Assembly (NCBI GenBank): GCA_018902795.1 | Contig: JAHIQD010000019.1 | Coordinates: 62,001 to 126,000, forward strand | DNA from: Bacteroidota bacterium | GTDB lineage: Bacteria; Bacteroidota; Bacteroidia; Flavobacteriales; Weeksellaceae | Length of the DNA: 64,000 nt | Direction of reading: 5' to 3' | In this document: in pieces, positions 15,054 to 25,956 of the stretch | Layout of the letters: every line of letters begins with the position of its first letter | Numbering within the stretch: position 1 is the stretch's first letter | Translations under genes and position numbers: made by a program | Notes under the pieces: model-generated | Told to the model about the DNA's origin: nothing | Seen by the model: the letters and a program-made list of their open reading frames with translations, nothing else | Databases searched by the model: none

Positions 15054-15135
15054 GCGGATGTGGTGTAATTGGTAGCCACGCCAGACTTAGGATCTGGTGC
15101 CGTGAGGCGTGGGGGTTCGAGTCCCTTCATCCGCA
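15054..15135 (+). tRNA. tRNA-Leu (anticodon TAG)
   Basis: Acceptor GCGGATG pairs with CATCCGC, discriminator A at 15135. The anticodon stem CCAGA/TCTGG encloses CTTAGGA, giving anticodon TAG. The long variable arm (type II tRNA) and GTTCGAGTC T-loop fit leucine. No CCA is encoded. Confidence 0.96.
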
Positions 15136-15143
15136 CTTTTATT

Positions 15144-15216
<73 letters not shown>

Positions 15217-15225
15217 CATCCACTT

Positions 15226-15309
15226 GCCTTGGTGGTGGAACTGGTAGACACGCAGGACTTAAAATCCTGTATCCGCAAGGATGTACGGGTTCAAGTCCCG
15301 TCCGAGGTA
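15226..15309 (+). tRNA. tRNA-Leu (anticodon TAA)
   Basis: Acceptor GCCTTGG pairs with CCGAGGT (two G-U pairs), discriminator A. The anticodon stem CAGGA/TCCTG encloses CTTAAAA, giving TAA. A long variable arm (TATCCGCAAGGATGT) confirms a type II leucine tRNA. Last of three tRNAs in one transcript. Confidence 0.95.
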
Positions 15310-15314
15310 CTTTA

Positions 15315-15350
15315 AACGCTGTAAATCTTAATTGATTTTCAGCGTTTTTT
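15315..15350 (+). terminator. Terminator of the tRNA operon
   Basis: AACGCTG (15315-15321) pairs with CAGCGTT (15340-15346), extended inside by AAATC/GATTT, then a run of Ts to 15350. Confidence 0.85.
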
Positions 15351-15416
15351 GTTTTTGCCCATACCCTGTTCGGCAAACATTTTGTTGCTTTATGTTTACT
15401 AAAACCACAAAATATT

Positions 15417-15758
15417 ATGGAAAATAACAGCTTAAAGCCACTCTCTGAAGTCCTTAATACCCTTCGGGGACGGGGAATTACCCGCGAGATCCGAATGAAT
15501 GAAGAGAAACAGTTTATTCTGGAAGGCACCGAAATTACCTACCGCCCTTCTGACTTATGTATCGTAAAATCTTACCGTTTTGAAGGTGACAGCAGCCCTG
15601 ATGACAATGCTGTACTCTATATCCTGCAGGATAAGGACGGCCTACAATCTATCATTATTGATTCCTACGGCGCAAACAGTAATTACAGCGGTGAAGAATT
15701 TGATAATTTCCTCCGGGAAATCCCCATAGATGAACGGGAAGATTTCAGCCTTGATTAG
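15417..15758 (+). CDS. Conserved hypothetical protein (113 aa)
   Basis: A small acidic soluble protein. It opens with a helix, SLKPLSEVLNTLRGRGITREIRM, then alternating strands such as YRPSDLCIVKSYRFEG and NAVLYILQDKDGLQSIIID, ending in an acidic tail. I do not recognise a characterised family. Homologues in related flavobacteria tend to carry the label phosphoribosylpyrophosphate synthetase, but nothing here resembles that enzyme: it is far too short and lacks the PRPP-binding motif, so the name should not be copied. It lies alone between the tRNA operon and a convergent AsmA-like gene, with a good terminator at its 3' end. Confidence 0.75.
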   Translation: MENNSLKPLSEVLNTLRGRGITREIRMNEEKQFILEGTEITYRPSDLCIVKSYRFEGDSSPDDNAVLYILQDKDGLQSIIIDSYGANSNYSGEEFDNFLREIPIDEREDFSLD

Positions 15759-15764
15759 ACATTG

Positions 15765-15791
15765 ATCCGAAAATTATTTTTCGGATTTTTT
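15765..15791 (+). terminator. Terminator of the 113-aa protein gene
   Basis: ATCCGAAAA (15765-15773) pairs with TTTTCGGAT (15778-15786), followed by six Ts. It overlaps the last codons of the convergent AsmA-like gene, and the A-rich left flank may let it work in both directions. Confidence 0.8.
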
Positions 15792-18425
15792 CTTAAAAAT
15801 AGTTCTCAATCCTCCTTTCTGCGTGAGCTTATGTTTAGTTTCCTGGACTTTTTCCTTTACCGATTCGTTGGTTTCCTGAAGATCCTTTTTATTTTCCTGT
15901 AAAGCTGCTTTGGTATTTGTTACTGTATTTTTAATGGACGCTTCATTTTTAAGCGCATTTTTTCCGATTAAAGTTTTTTTCAGTCCCTGCTCTATTCCGC
16001 GCCAGAAAAGATTGAAAAAAGATTTGGTCTTATCCCGCTGCACATCTTCCACAGCAACAGATTCAGGATAATTTCCCGAATTGGTTCGCACGAAAACGTT
16101 AACGATCGCTGACAGAAGTTTGTTTTTTTCCCCGGTTTCTTTCAGTACAGAAACTTTCAGATCCCGGTGTTTCATATTTAAACTTCCGTTAAGACCATTG
16201 TTATTTCCTTTAAAGTTGAAAATTAAATCTGAGATCAAACCCGTCGCACGGATCTTTAGGTAAGGTTCGATAAACGGATTAATTCTCGAAGCCGGCAGAT
16301 CTCCAATATTTCCTGCGATAGAAAAGCCGTCATTACGGTCTGCGACATCAAAACTCCACTTTACATTCATAGGGGAGGCATTCATAAAGCGGCAACTGAT
16401 ATTTATCGGAACAACAGTTGGCTTTCCCTTCATCTTCCCGGAATTAAGGTTTTTCGCATTCAGATTGAAATTATTAAAGGTCAGCTTTCCGGGGCCGTCA
16501 CTTTTCTTGGTGTCCTCTTCATATTCCAGCACAGAATTTTTAATATCTAAATTCTCAACAAACAATGGGAATTTTACCGTCCGCAGTAATTTAGAATACA
16601 GAGGCTTTTCACTTAAATCATCTTTTGGAATTTTGCTCCTGAAAATATTAGCATTTACACCATTCATTGTTATCTGCGAAGCATTCAAAAACTGACGAGG
16701 AGAAACAAAATCCCAACTTCCGTCTACAGATATCTGGTTCACTTTGATGTCGTACAGATCTTTTTCCGAAGGAATCATTCTTATAAACTGCGCTCTTGAA
16801 ACTTTTGGCTTCATCATAAAACCTGAAAAATGCATCTTATTTTCAGTGAATTCCATAAGCGCGGCTGAGAGATTGTAAAATTCGGTTCCGTAGCGAAAAT
16901 TTCGGGTGATTAGGTTATAACTTCCCACTTTGAAAGGCATCGCTTCTTTCACCGTTGAAGCATTCATTTCAATATTTTTAAGGCTTCCGTTTAAATTCTC
17001 AAAAACCATCGGATTATCACCTTTATCAAAAACCAAGTTTGAATTCTTCACCTGTAAATTTCTGACGGTTAATGGGAATGAAATTCCCTTGTAAGCAGGT
17101 TTCTTTTTCCCGGAGTTTTTCGAAGCGACAATTTTTCCGCTGACGGTATTGGCCAGTACATTCTGGATGTCAATTTTCAGCTTATTGCCGACAAATTTCC
17201 ACTCCTTTATTTTAAAATCAATGTTTTTTCCCGTCAAATCGATCAGCGTTTTATCCGGATTTATTCCGGTAGGCTTCACCGAAAAACTTTGCAGATTCAA
17301 ATTTTGAGGACCGGCTGATAAAGCTGAAATGTTCGTATTTTCAGTATTGGTAATATAATTAATGTGCTGTCCGGAAACTTTAAAGTTTCCATATTCAAAA
17401 GGAAGACTGTTCTTTACCGTTTCACCATTCATCAAGAATTTAGTGATATTCATATTCAGATTTCCAACCTTTAACATCGGACTTCCGTCAGGTTTCAACA
17501 CCGTAACTTTCATATGGTCCACCAGAATGTTTTCGAGACGGATGTCATCATTAAATTCTTTTCCCTTGGATACGGCGTGAGTATTTGTCTTGAAAACCGT
17601 AAGGTCCGAACTTTGGAAGCGAACATTGCTCAGTGTGATCCTGTTATTTTTCAGTACAATATCTTTAAACTCCATTGCAGAACTTTTAAAACTGAAAAGC
17701 TTTGCTTTTTTAGGATAAAACCTGATGAAATTCCGTTGGGAAAGCAGCGGAATAATGGCAAATTCTTTCAGATTCATCTGTCCCTCTTTGGTGTTGACAG
17801 ATTGTGCAGTTACCGCATAAAGATTATCCGGACGGAAATAAAAATTGGTGCCGCTAATTTCATATCTATCAAAAATAACAGGAAGTTTTTTCACCATTGA
17901 TTTTTCGGTGAGCTGAAGGTTTTCAATGTTCAGGTTAAGGCTGTTTACTGACAGAAACTTCTGCTTGTTGTATTTGAAAACACTGATCTTACCATCGGTA
18001 ATGGTAATATTTTCCAGCACAATTGGATTTTTTTTCTTTCCCGTCTTTCCGTCAAGCGGTTTCGCGAGAACTATGTTGAGATTTGGCTTCCGTAAAATCA
18101 GATCGGAAGTATTGATTCTCTTATTAAATACGGCATCAAAAATCCCCAACTGAGAAACAGAAAGCGTATCAACAGTTCCCTGCAAACCAATACTGTTGGG
18201 TTTATCTGTGTTTTTATTATTGATGGTAATCCCGGTAGCGAAGATATTGCCCGTCCCCAGATGCACATCCAGTGACTGGTAAGAAATTTTATATTCAGAA
18301 TTGTTTTTAATGAATTCGGGCAAGCGGTATTTCAGCCAAAGGTTTAATCCAAAGTTGGCAAGAAGGAAGATGACAAATAAAATCCCCACAAAAACCGAAA
18401 ACAATCTGATGTAGTTTTTCTTCAT
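15774..18425 (-). CDS. AsmA-like envelope protein
   Basis: An 883-residue protein with one N-terminal membrane anchor (about residues 8-30, SVFVGILFVIFLLANFGLNL) and a long, mostly beta-strand periplasmic region. The pattern of repeated short strands with phrases such as LENITITDGKISV and VENLDIKNSVLEYEE, and the C-terminal block with IGDLPASRINPFIEPY followed by GLISDLIFNFKGNNNGLNG, is that of the AsmA/DUF748 group, thought to move or organise lipids between the two membranes. The last 70 residues are a charged, lysine-rich helix or coiled coil. Its stop codon overlaps the terminator of the convergent gene. It is downstream of a DUF2797 gene in the same direction. Confidence 0.75.
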   Translation of the reverse strand: MKKNYIRLFSVFVGILFVIFLLANFGLNLWLKYRLPEFIKNNSEYKISYQSLDVHLGTGNIFATGITINNKNTDKPNSIGLQGTVDTLSVSQLGIFDAVFNKRINTSDLILRKPNLNIVLAKPLDGKTGKKKNPIVLENITITDGKISVFKYNKQKFLSVNSLNLNIENLQLTEKSMVKKLPVIFDRYEISGTNFYFRPDNLYAVTAQSVNTKEGQMNLKEFAIIPLLSQRNFIRFYPKKAKLFSFKSSAMEFKDIVLKNNRITLSNVRFQSSDLTVFKTNTHAVSKGKEFNDDIRLENILVDHMKVTVLKPDGSPMLKVGNLNMNITKFLMNGETVKNSLPFEYGNFKVSGQHINYITNTENTNISALSAGPQNLNLQSFSVKPTGINPDKTLIDLTGKNIDFKIKEWKFVGNKLKIDIQNVLANTVSGKIVASKNSGKKKPAYKGISFPLTVRNLQVKNSNLVFDKGDNPMVFENLNGSLKNIEMNASTVKEAMPFKVGSYNLITRNFRYGTEFYNLSAALMEFTENKMHFSGFMMKPKVSRAQFIRMIPSEKDLYDIKVNQISVDGSWDFVSPRQFLNASQITMNGVNANIFRSKIPKDDLSEKPLYSKLLRTVKFPLFVENLDIKNSVLEYEEDTKKSDGPGKLTFNNFNLNAKNLNSGKMKGKPTVVPINISCRFMNASPMNVKWSFDVADRNDGFSIAGNIGDLPASRINPFIEPYLKIRATGLISDLIFNFKGNNNGLNGSLNMKHRDLKVSVLKETGEKNKLLSAIVNVFVRTNSGNYPESVAVEDVQRDKTKSFFNLFWRGIEQGLKKTLIGKNALKNEASIKNTVTNTKAALQENKKDLQETNESVKEKVQETKHKLTQKGGLRTIFKKKSEK

Positions 18426-18490
18426 TCTGCTGAGGATTAAAATTTTATGCCAATAACTTCAACTTAATGAAAAATACAGCAGGGAAATAA

Positions 18491-19288
18491 TTAGGCGGTA
18501 ACGCTTAGCTCTATCACATATCCCTCATGCGCTCTCACATTGATAAAATTTCCGCCTTCAAAAGAAAGATACTGTCCCTTGATTCCTTTTAAAACGCCTT
18601 CAAACTCAGGTTTTTTATCTAAAGAAAACGAACTGATTTTTTCCGGAGCTTCATAAGGATAGTCTAACCGGATCATCTCGTGTTCCATGGAATAAAAGTT
18701 TTTGAAATCTTCAGGAAAATAATCTTTAATCTTTTCCCGAAAATCCGCCAGATCCAAATCGTCTTCGAAATCGTCTTCCAGCATTTTCCGCCAGTTGGTT
18801 TTATCTGCAAGATGATCTTTCATGGCAACCTCAATCATTCCGGCTTCATAACGGTTGTTGGTTTTTGCAATCGGAAGCGCGAAAGTGGCCCCCTGGTCAA
18901 TCCAACGTGTAGGGATTTGAGATTCACGAGTCACTCCAACTTTTACGTCGCCGGTATACGCAAGATATACAATGTGCGGCTGCAGCTGAATGGCTTTTTC
19001 AATTTCCAGATCCCGCTCTCCAATTCCCAGATGCGCGGTTGAAAGTTCGGGCCGAATAATCGTGTCGCTCGCATACGGACTTTCGAAAAAACACTTTTTG
19101 CAGAATCCCATCCGGTAAACTTTCTCATCTTTTGCGCAGTGCACGCATTGGTATCCAATATGTTTTAAGGTGAGATTTTTTCCGATCAGCTGATTCATAT
19201 TGATTAAATCGTTCGACAGGTTGAGGAAATATTGAATGGGTTGCGCATTTTGCGTGGTCATTTTCAGGATTTGTCCGGAGAAGTGCAT
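18491..19288 (-). CDS. DUF2797 domain-containing protein
   Basis: A 265-residue soluble protein. Residues 48-67 hold a four-cysteine cluster, CVHC and CKKC (in MGFCKKCFFESPYAS), likely a zinc site. It is followed by HIVYLAYTGDVKVGVTRESQIPTRWIDQGA (positions about 107-136), which looks like a GIY-YIG nuclease-type fold with its Y-x-A/GIY strand and a conserved arginine. This combination defines DUF2797, a family without an assigned biochemical role that I know of. It could be a nucleic-acid enzyme; that is inference. The AsmA-like gene lies 65 bases downstream. Confidence 0.8.
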   Translation of the reverse strand: MHFSGQILKMTTQNAQPIQYFLNLSNDLINMNQLIGKNLTLKHIGYQCVHCAKDEKVYRMGFCKKCFFESPYASDTIIRPELSTAHLGIGERDLEIEKAIQLQPHIVYLAYTGDVKVGVTRESQIPTRWIDQGATFALPIAKTNNRYEAGMIEVAMKDHLADKTNWRKMLEDDFEDDLDLADFREKIKDYFPEDFKNFYSMEHEMIRLDYPYEAPEKISSFSLDKKPEFEGVLKGIKGQYLSFEGGNFINVRAHEGYVIELSVTA

Positions 19289-19327
19289 ATTTAAATATTT
19301 CAGTAAAATTAATGATTTGATTTTAAT

Positions 19328-19335
19328 TAAATTTG
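19328..19335 (+). promoter_or_regulatory. -7 box TAAATTTG of the epimerase gene
   Basis: Perfect TAnnTTTG, 19 bases before the ATG at 19355. No -33 TTTG at the usual distance. Confidence 0.5.
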
Positions 19336-19354
19336 TAGTAAAGAAAAATCAAAA

Positions 19355-20383
19355 ATGAACTATCTCGTTACCGGCGGAAGCGGATTTATCGGTTCGCACC
19401 TCGTCGAACATTTAATTAAAAACGGACATTCTGTCATTAATATTGACAATTTTGATGATTTTTATGATTACAAGACTAAAATCAGAAACACCTTAGAATC
19501 TGTCAGTAAAACCTTGGAATTTTCTTTCCACGGAAAAGAGCATGATATCCAAAAGCTGATTTTTGAAACTTCAAATAAAAAGTACCAGCTTTACTATCAG
19601 GACATTAGAGACAAAAAAGGACTTCAGATGATTTTTGCTAAACATAAGATTAATGCTGTCATCCATTTAGCCGCTTTGGCCGGCGTTCGCCCTTCCATTG
19701 AAAAACCTCTGGAATATGAAGAAGTGAATATCAAAGGAACAATGAATCTCTGGGAACTGTGTAAGGAATTCAAAATTAAAAAATTTGTTTGCGCTTCAAG
19801 TTCAAGTGTTTACGGAAACAGCAGTAAGATTCCTTTCGAAGAAACTGACAATGTCGACCGCCCTATTTCCCCTTACGCTGCCACTAAAAAATGCGGGGAG
19901 ATTTTAGGTCACGTGTACCATCATTTATATGGCATCGATATGATTCAGCTTAGGTTTTTCACGGTTTACGGACCAAGACAGCGACCGGATCTGGCCATTC
20001 ATAAATTCACCAAACTTATTTCCGAAAACAAGAAAGTGCCTTTTTACGGTGACGGTTCCACCGCAAGAGATTACACTTATATTGATGATATCATCGACGG
20101 GATCATGAAATCAATCCATTATCTGGAAAAGCACAGGCATGTTTATGAAATCATTAATCTCGGTGAAAACGAGGTCATTAATCTGGATCAGATGCTTTCT
20201 ACCATTGAAGAAAATCTAGACAAAAAATCTGATAAAAATATGCTGCCAATGCAGCCCGGAGATGTGCAGAAAACGAACGCCGGAATCGGCAAGGCAAAGT
20301 CACTAATCGGCTATCAGCCAAAGACGCGCTTCCAAAATGGCATAAAAAAATTTGTGGAATGGTTTTTGAGAAATGGAACTTGA
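19355..20383 (+). CDS. NAD-dependent sugar-nucleotide epimerase (UDP-glucuronate 4-epimerase-like)
   Basis: A 342-residue extended short-chain dehydrogenase. The NAD-binding GGSGFIGSHL motif is at residues 7-16, the catalytic serine region is CASSSSVYGN and the catalytic pair YAATK (Y-x-x-x-K) follows about 30 residues later. RFFTVYGPRQRPDLAIHKFT and GDGSTARDYTYIDDI are typical of UDP-glucuronate 4-epimerases, which swap the C4 hydroxyl of UDP-glucuronate to give UDP-galacturonate for surface polysaccharides. The gene is monocistronic with its own promoter and terminator, and no other polysaccharide genes are nearby, so the substrate remains inferred. Confidence 0.88.
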   Translation: MNYLVTGGSGFIGSHLVEHLIKNGHSVINIDNFDDFYDYKTKIRNTLESVSKTLEFSFHGKEHDIQKLIFETSNKKYQLYYQDIRDKKGLQMIFAKHKINAVIHLAALAGVRPSIEKPLEYEEVNIKGTMNLWELCKEFKIKKFVCASSSSVYGNSSKIPFEETDNVDRPISPYAATKKCGEILGHVYHHLYGIDMIQLRFFTVYGPRQRPDLAIHKFTKLISENKKVPFYGDGSTARDYTYIDDIIDGIMKSIHYLEKHRHVYEIINLGENEVINLDQMLSTIEENLDKKSDKNMLPMQPGDVQKTNAGIGKAKSLIGYQPKTRFQNGIKKFVEWFLRNGT

Positions 20384-20422
20384 AAAAAAATTGAATTAAA
20401 AATCAAAGATTATTGAAAATCA

Positions 20423-20448
20423 GCGACAAAAACCCTTTTTTATGTCGC
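20423..20448 (+). terminator. Terminator of the epimerase gene
   Basis: GCGACA (20423-20428) pairs with TGTCGC (20443-20448), extended inside by AAAA/TTTT around CCC. A T-rich stretch follows and leads into the next gene's promoter box. Confidence 0.7.
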
Positions 20449-20457
20449 CTATTTTTA

Positions 20458-20465
20458 TACTTTTG
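20458..20465 (+). promoter_or_regulatory. -7 box TACTTTTG of the DUF2795-like gene
   Basis: TACTTTTG matches TAnnTTTG, 15 bases before the ATG at 20481. Because transcription would begin near 20470, it rules out the upstream in-frame start at 20442. Confidence 0.55.
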
Positions 20466-20480
20466 CAAAAAATTAAATAT

Positions 20481-20702
20481 ATGTATTGGACATTAGAATT
20501 AGCTTCTTATTTAAGTGACGCACCTTGGCCTATGACAAAGGCGGAACTTATTGATTATGCAATTAGAACAGGTGCACCAATGGAAGTAGTTGAAAATCTT
20601 CAGGCTATCGAAGATGAAGGAGAGGTTTACGATGCTATTGACGAGATCTGGAGCGATTATCCGACGGATGATGACTATCTCTGGAACGAAGACGAATATT
20701 AA
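20481..20702 (+). CDS. Small acidic conserved protein, DUF2795-like
   Basis: A 73-residue protein beginning MYWTLELASYLSDAPWPMTK. Helical, with a compact first half (MTKAELIDYAIRTGAPMEVVENLQAI) that resembles the DUF2795 fold, and a strongly acidic C-terminus ending DDDYLWNEDEY. The frame is open 13 codons further up, but those codons lie upstream of the expected transcription start, so the ATG at 20481 is chosen. Function is unknown; very high conservation of this protein is my recollection from related genomes and not something measured here. A good terminator separates it from secA. Confidence 0.8.
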   Translation: MYWTLELASYLSDAPWPMTKAELIDYAIRTGAPMEVVENLQAIEDEGEVYDAIDEIWSDYPTDDDYLWNEDEY

Positions 20703-20712
20703 AAAAACAACA

Positions 20713-20749
20713 GTCGGTGGTCATCAACGGCAACCGGCTTTTATATTTT
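20713..20749 (+). terminator. Terminator of the DUF2795-like gene
   Basis: GTCGGTGG (20713-20720) pairs with CAACCGGC (20731-20738), with one mismatch and one G-U, followed by TTTTATATTTT. Confidence 0.65.
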
Positions 20750-20780
20750 AGAAAAATTCTAAAAAATTAAAATCTTTTAA

Positions 20781-20818
20781 ATGGCTATGCACATGCAAAT
20801 GGCCGAAAGCGAATACTT

Positions 20819-20831
<13 letters not shown>
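20781..20831 (+). CDS. Possible 16-codon leader ORF overlapping the secA start
   Basis: An ATG at 20781 opens a 16-codon frame reading MAMHMQMAESEYLWVL, with four in-frame ATGs in the first seven codons. Its stop TAG (20829-20831) lies inside secA, so the two frames overlap by 13 bases. This could couple or tune secA translation, as SecM does upstream of secA in enterobacteria, but the peptide shows no resemblance to the SecM arrest sequence. No protein evidence exists here and it may be chance. Confidence 0.3.
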
Positions 20832-23890
<3,059 letters not shown>

Positions 23891-23913
23891 ACCGAGATGA
23901 AAGTTATCATGAG

Positions 23914-23942
23914 ACTTCCCCAATATTTGGGGAAGTTTTTTT
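23914..23942 (+). terminator. Intrinsic terminator of secA
   Basis: ACTTCCCC (23914-23921) pairs with GGGGAAGT (23929-23936), seven-base loop, followed by a run of Ts to 23942. Confidence 0.92.
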
Positions 23943-23992
23943 GTTAACCTAATGTGAATTTGTTGTATTTTTAGTGTCTAAATTATTATTGA

Positions 23993-24961
23993 ATGGCATT
24001 AATAGATTTGTCAAAACAGGTTGCTTTGGGAATTGATATTGGCGGTACCAACACCAAGTATGGCTTTGTGAACCACCGCGGAGAAATTCTTGAAAAAGGA
24101 AGCATCAAAACTGACGATTACGAAAAAGTAGAAGACTTCATCGATGCGCTTTACAACACCATAGCTCCAATGATGGCCAAACACTGCAGCCAGAAGCAGT
24201 TTGACGGCATAGGAGTTGGAGCGCCCAACGCCAATTATTATACAGGCACGATAGAACAGGCACCCAACCTACGCTGGAAAGGCGTCGTCCCTTTCGCAAA
24301 ACTGATGACCGAGAAATTCGGGCTTCCCTGCACCATGACGAATGATGCCAATGCAGCAGCTTTAGGAGAAATGATGTTTGGCGCAGCCAGAGGGATGAAA
24401 GATTTCATCATGATGACCCTCGGTACAGGAGTTGGAAGCGGAATAATTTCCGGCGGAAACCTTATTTACGGCCATGACGGTTTCGCAGGAGAACTTGGTC
24501 ATACCATCGTAAAACCCGGCGGAAGAAAACACTGGAGCACAGGGTCCGAAGGTTCTCTGGAAGCTTATGCATCTGCCACAGGAATTTCGATCACGGCTAA
24601 GAAAATGCGTGCAGAATTTCCGGATTCGATGCTTAATGATTATCCTGAAGAGGAAATAAATTCTAAAGTCGTACACGAATGTGCCAAGAAAGGCGATCCT
24701 ACTGCAATAGAAGTATTCAGATATACCGGGCAGAAATTAGGTGAGGCGTTGGCTAATTTCGTGATGTTTTCTTCACCCGAAGCCATCCTTCTTTTCGGCG
24801 GCGTGATCAAAGCCGGAGACTTTATCTTAAAACCCACCAAACTCCACATGGAGCGCAACCTTTTACCAATTTTCAGAAACAAAGTAAGACTGGTTTTCAG
24901 TGAACTTGACGAAGCTGATGCTGCCATCCTTGGCGCAAGCGCTTTGGTGTGGGAAAAGTAA
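23993..24961 (+). CDS. ROK family kinase (glucokinase-like)
   Basis: A 322-residue sugar kinase of the ROK family. The ATP phosphate-binding motif LGIDIGGTNTKYGFV is at residues 12-26, the sugar-binding region has GVGAPNANYYTG and NDANAAALGEMMFGAA, and the second phosphate motif is LGTGVGSGII. The family's zinc site, normally CxCGxxGC, is replaced at residues 181-188 by WSTGSEGS, so structural zinc binding looks lost. There is no helix-turn-helix domain, so it is an enzyme and not a repressor. Glucokinase is the most likely activity, but N-acetylglucosamine or other sugars are possible. The gene stands alone with a terminator downstream. Confidence 0.9.
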   Translation: MALIDLSKQVALGIDIGGTNTKYGFVNHRGEILEKGSIKTDDYEKVEDFIDALYNTIAPMMAKHCSQKQFDGIGVGAPNANYYTGTIEQAPNLRWKGVVPFAKLMTEKFGLPCTMTNDANAAALGEMMFGAARGMKDFIMMTLGTGVGSGIISGGNLIYGHDGFAGELGHTIVKPGGRKHWSTGSEGSLEAYASATGISITAKKMRAEFPDSMLNDYPEEEINSKVVHECAKKGDPTAIEVFRYTGQKLGEALANFVMFSSPEAILLFGGVIKAGDFILKPTKLHMERNLLPIFRNKVRLVFSELDEADAAILGASALVWEK

Positions 24962-24982
24962 ATTAACTCTGTATTAAATAAT

Positions 24983-25013
24983 AAATGAACATCCCTTCTG
25001 GAGATGTTCATTT
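24983..25013 (+). terminator. Terminator of the ROK kinase gene
   Basis: AAATGAACATC (24983-24993) pairs with GATGTTCATTT (25003-25013), nine-base loop, followed by AATTTTAC. Confidence 0.8.
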
Positions 25014-25054
25014 AATTTTACTTCTCCAACCCAGTTTTTGGGGTTCAATCGCCC

Positions 25055-25219
25055 ATGGTTGAGGTTGTTCGCCGCAAATTTGAGGTTAGAGACCGCATCA
25101 TTGAGGTTCGGCACCTCAAATTTAAGCTTCGGAACCTTAAAGTTGGGCTTCGGAACCTCAAACTTGAGCTTTGGAGGCTCAAATTTAGACCCCTAAACCT
25201 CAAAGATGAGGCGATTTAG
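25055..25219 (+). CDS. 54-codon ORF made of a 21-bp tandem repeat (uncertain)
   Basis: A degenerate 21-bp repeat (unit close to AAATTTGAGCTTCGGAACCTC) runs through this gap between the ROK kinase and msrA. From the ATG at 25055 it stays open to the TAG at 25217 and reads as seven heptads plus five residues: MVEVVRR, KFEVRDR, IIEVRHL, KFKLRNL, KVGLRNL, KLELWRL, KFRPLNL, KDEAI. The period of seven residues starts exactly at the first codon. Very basic and leucine-rich. Whether it is translated is unknown; it has no promoter box and lies 42 bases after a terminator. It may be only a repeat DNA tract that happens to be open. Confidence 0.35.
   Translation: MVEVVRRKFEVRDRIIEVRHLKFKLRNLKVGLRNLKLELWRLKFRPLNLKDEAI
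25062..25205 (+). repeat. Degenerate 21-bp tandem repeat
   Basis: About six to seven units of roughly 21 bases, each beginning AAA and ending CCTC or similar; the best conserved are those at about 25118-25180. Several units hold a small internal inverted repeat, for example GAGGT...ACCTC. The rest of the 344-base gap holds a terminator at its left and an AT-rich stretch before msrA at its right. Confidence 0.75.
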
Positions 25220-25305
25220 TTATCGGAAATGGCATCTAACCAGAATCTGCGACTAAAATATAATTATGAATTAAAATTTTTATCATAGAAATTCGTTATT
25301 AAAAC

Positions 25306-25956
25306 ATGAATAAGATTTTAGTATTTTTGATCGGTCTAATTTTGTATTCCTGCAACGGCCAGGAGACGAAGAAACCTTTAACAAAAAATGTAAAAATGGA
25401 TAAACAGAATTTAGAATATATCACCTTCGGTGGCGGATGTTTTTGGTGTGTGGAAAGTTGTTTCAATATGCTGAAAGGCGTTGATGCGGCCGTTTCGGGA
25501 TATTCCGGCGGACATAAGCCGAACCCAACTTACGAAGAGGTTTGCACCGGAGAAACCGGCCACGCTGAAGTGGTGCAAATTGCTTATGACCCGAAAATTA
25601 TTTCTTATGAGCAACTGATGGATGTTTTCTTTTTCCTGCACGATCCTACGCAGCTGAACAGACAGGGAAATGATATCGGAACGCAATACCGTTCGGTGAT
25701 TTTCTATAAAGATGATGCCGAAAAACAGAAAGCAGAAGCAGCTTTGAAGGCTTCTGAAGCTTCCGGAAGATGGCACGGAAAATATGTGACCGAAGTGGTG
25801 AAGTTTGAGAAGTTCTGGCCGGCGGAACAGTATCATCAGGGGTATTATAAAGAAAATCCTACCCAGCCTTACTGCAGCGCGGTGGTGGGACCTAAAATTG
25901 CCAAATTCAAAAAGCATTATGGCGAACTGGGAATGCTGGAAACGGAAACTGAATAA
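25306..25956 (+). CDS. msrA: Peptide methionine sulfoxide reductase MsrA, lipoprotein form
   Basis: A 216-residue enzyme that repairs the S-epimer of oxidised methionine. The catalytic motif GGGCFWC is at residues 42-48 (nucleophile Cys45), with YSGG, GHAEVV and QYRSVIFY later, and YHQGYY near the C-terminus. The N-terminus is a lipoprotein signal, LIGLILYSC, with the lipidated cysteine at residue 16, so the enzyme is exported and membrane-anchored, unlike cytoplasmic MsrA. Resolving cysteine candidate: the one in QPYCSAVVGPK. It converges with a DUF3267 gene whose frame runs 40 bases into the msrA 3' end. The start is fixed by the signal peptide. Confidence 0.93.
   Translation: MNKILVFLIGLILYSCNGQETKKPLTKNVKMDKQNLEYITFGGGCFWCVESCFNMLKGVDAAVSGYSGGHKPNPTYEEVCTGETGHAEVVQIAYDPKIISYEQLMDVFFFLHDPTQLNRQGNDIGTQYRSVIFYKDDAEKQKAEAALKASEASGRWHGKYVTEVVKFEKFWPAEQYHQGYYKENPTQPYCSAVVGPKIAKFKKHYGELGMLETETE

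Noticed and set aside
20442..20480. Earlier start for the DUF2795-like gene
   Set aside because: The extra codons lie at or before the TACTTTTG promoter box, upstream of the expected transcription start.
25062..25205. Repeats at 25.06-25.2 kb as a CRISPR array
   Set aside because: Units are only about 21 bases, contiguous and without spacers, diverged from each other, and no cas gene is nearby.
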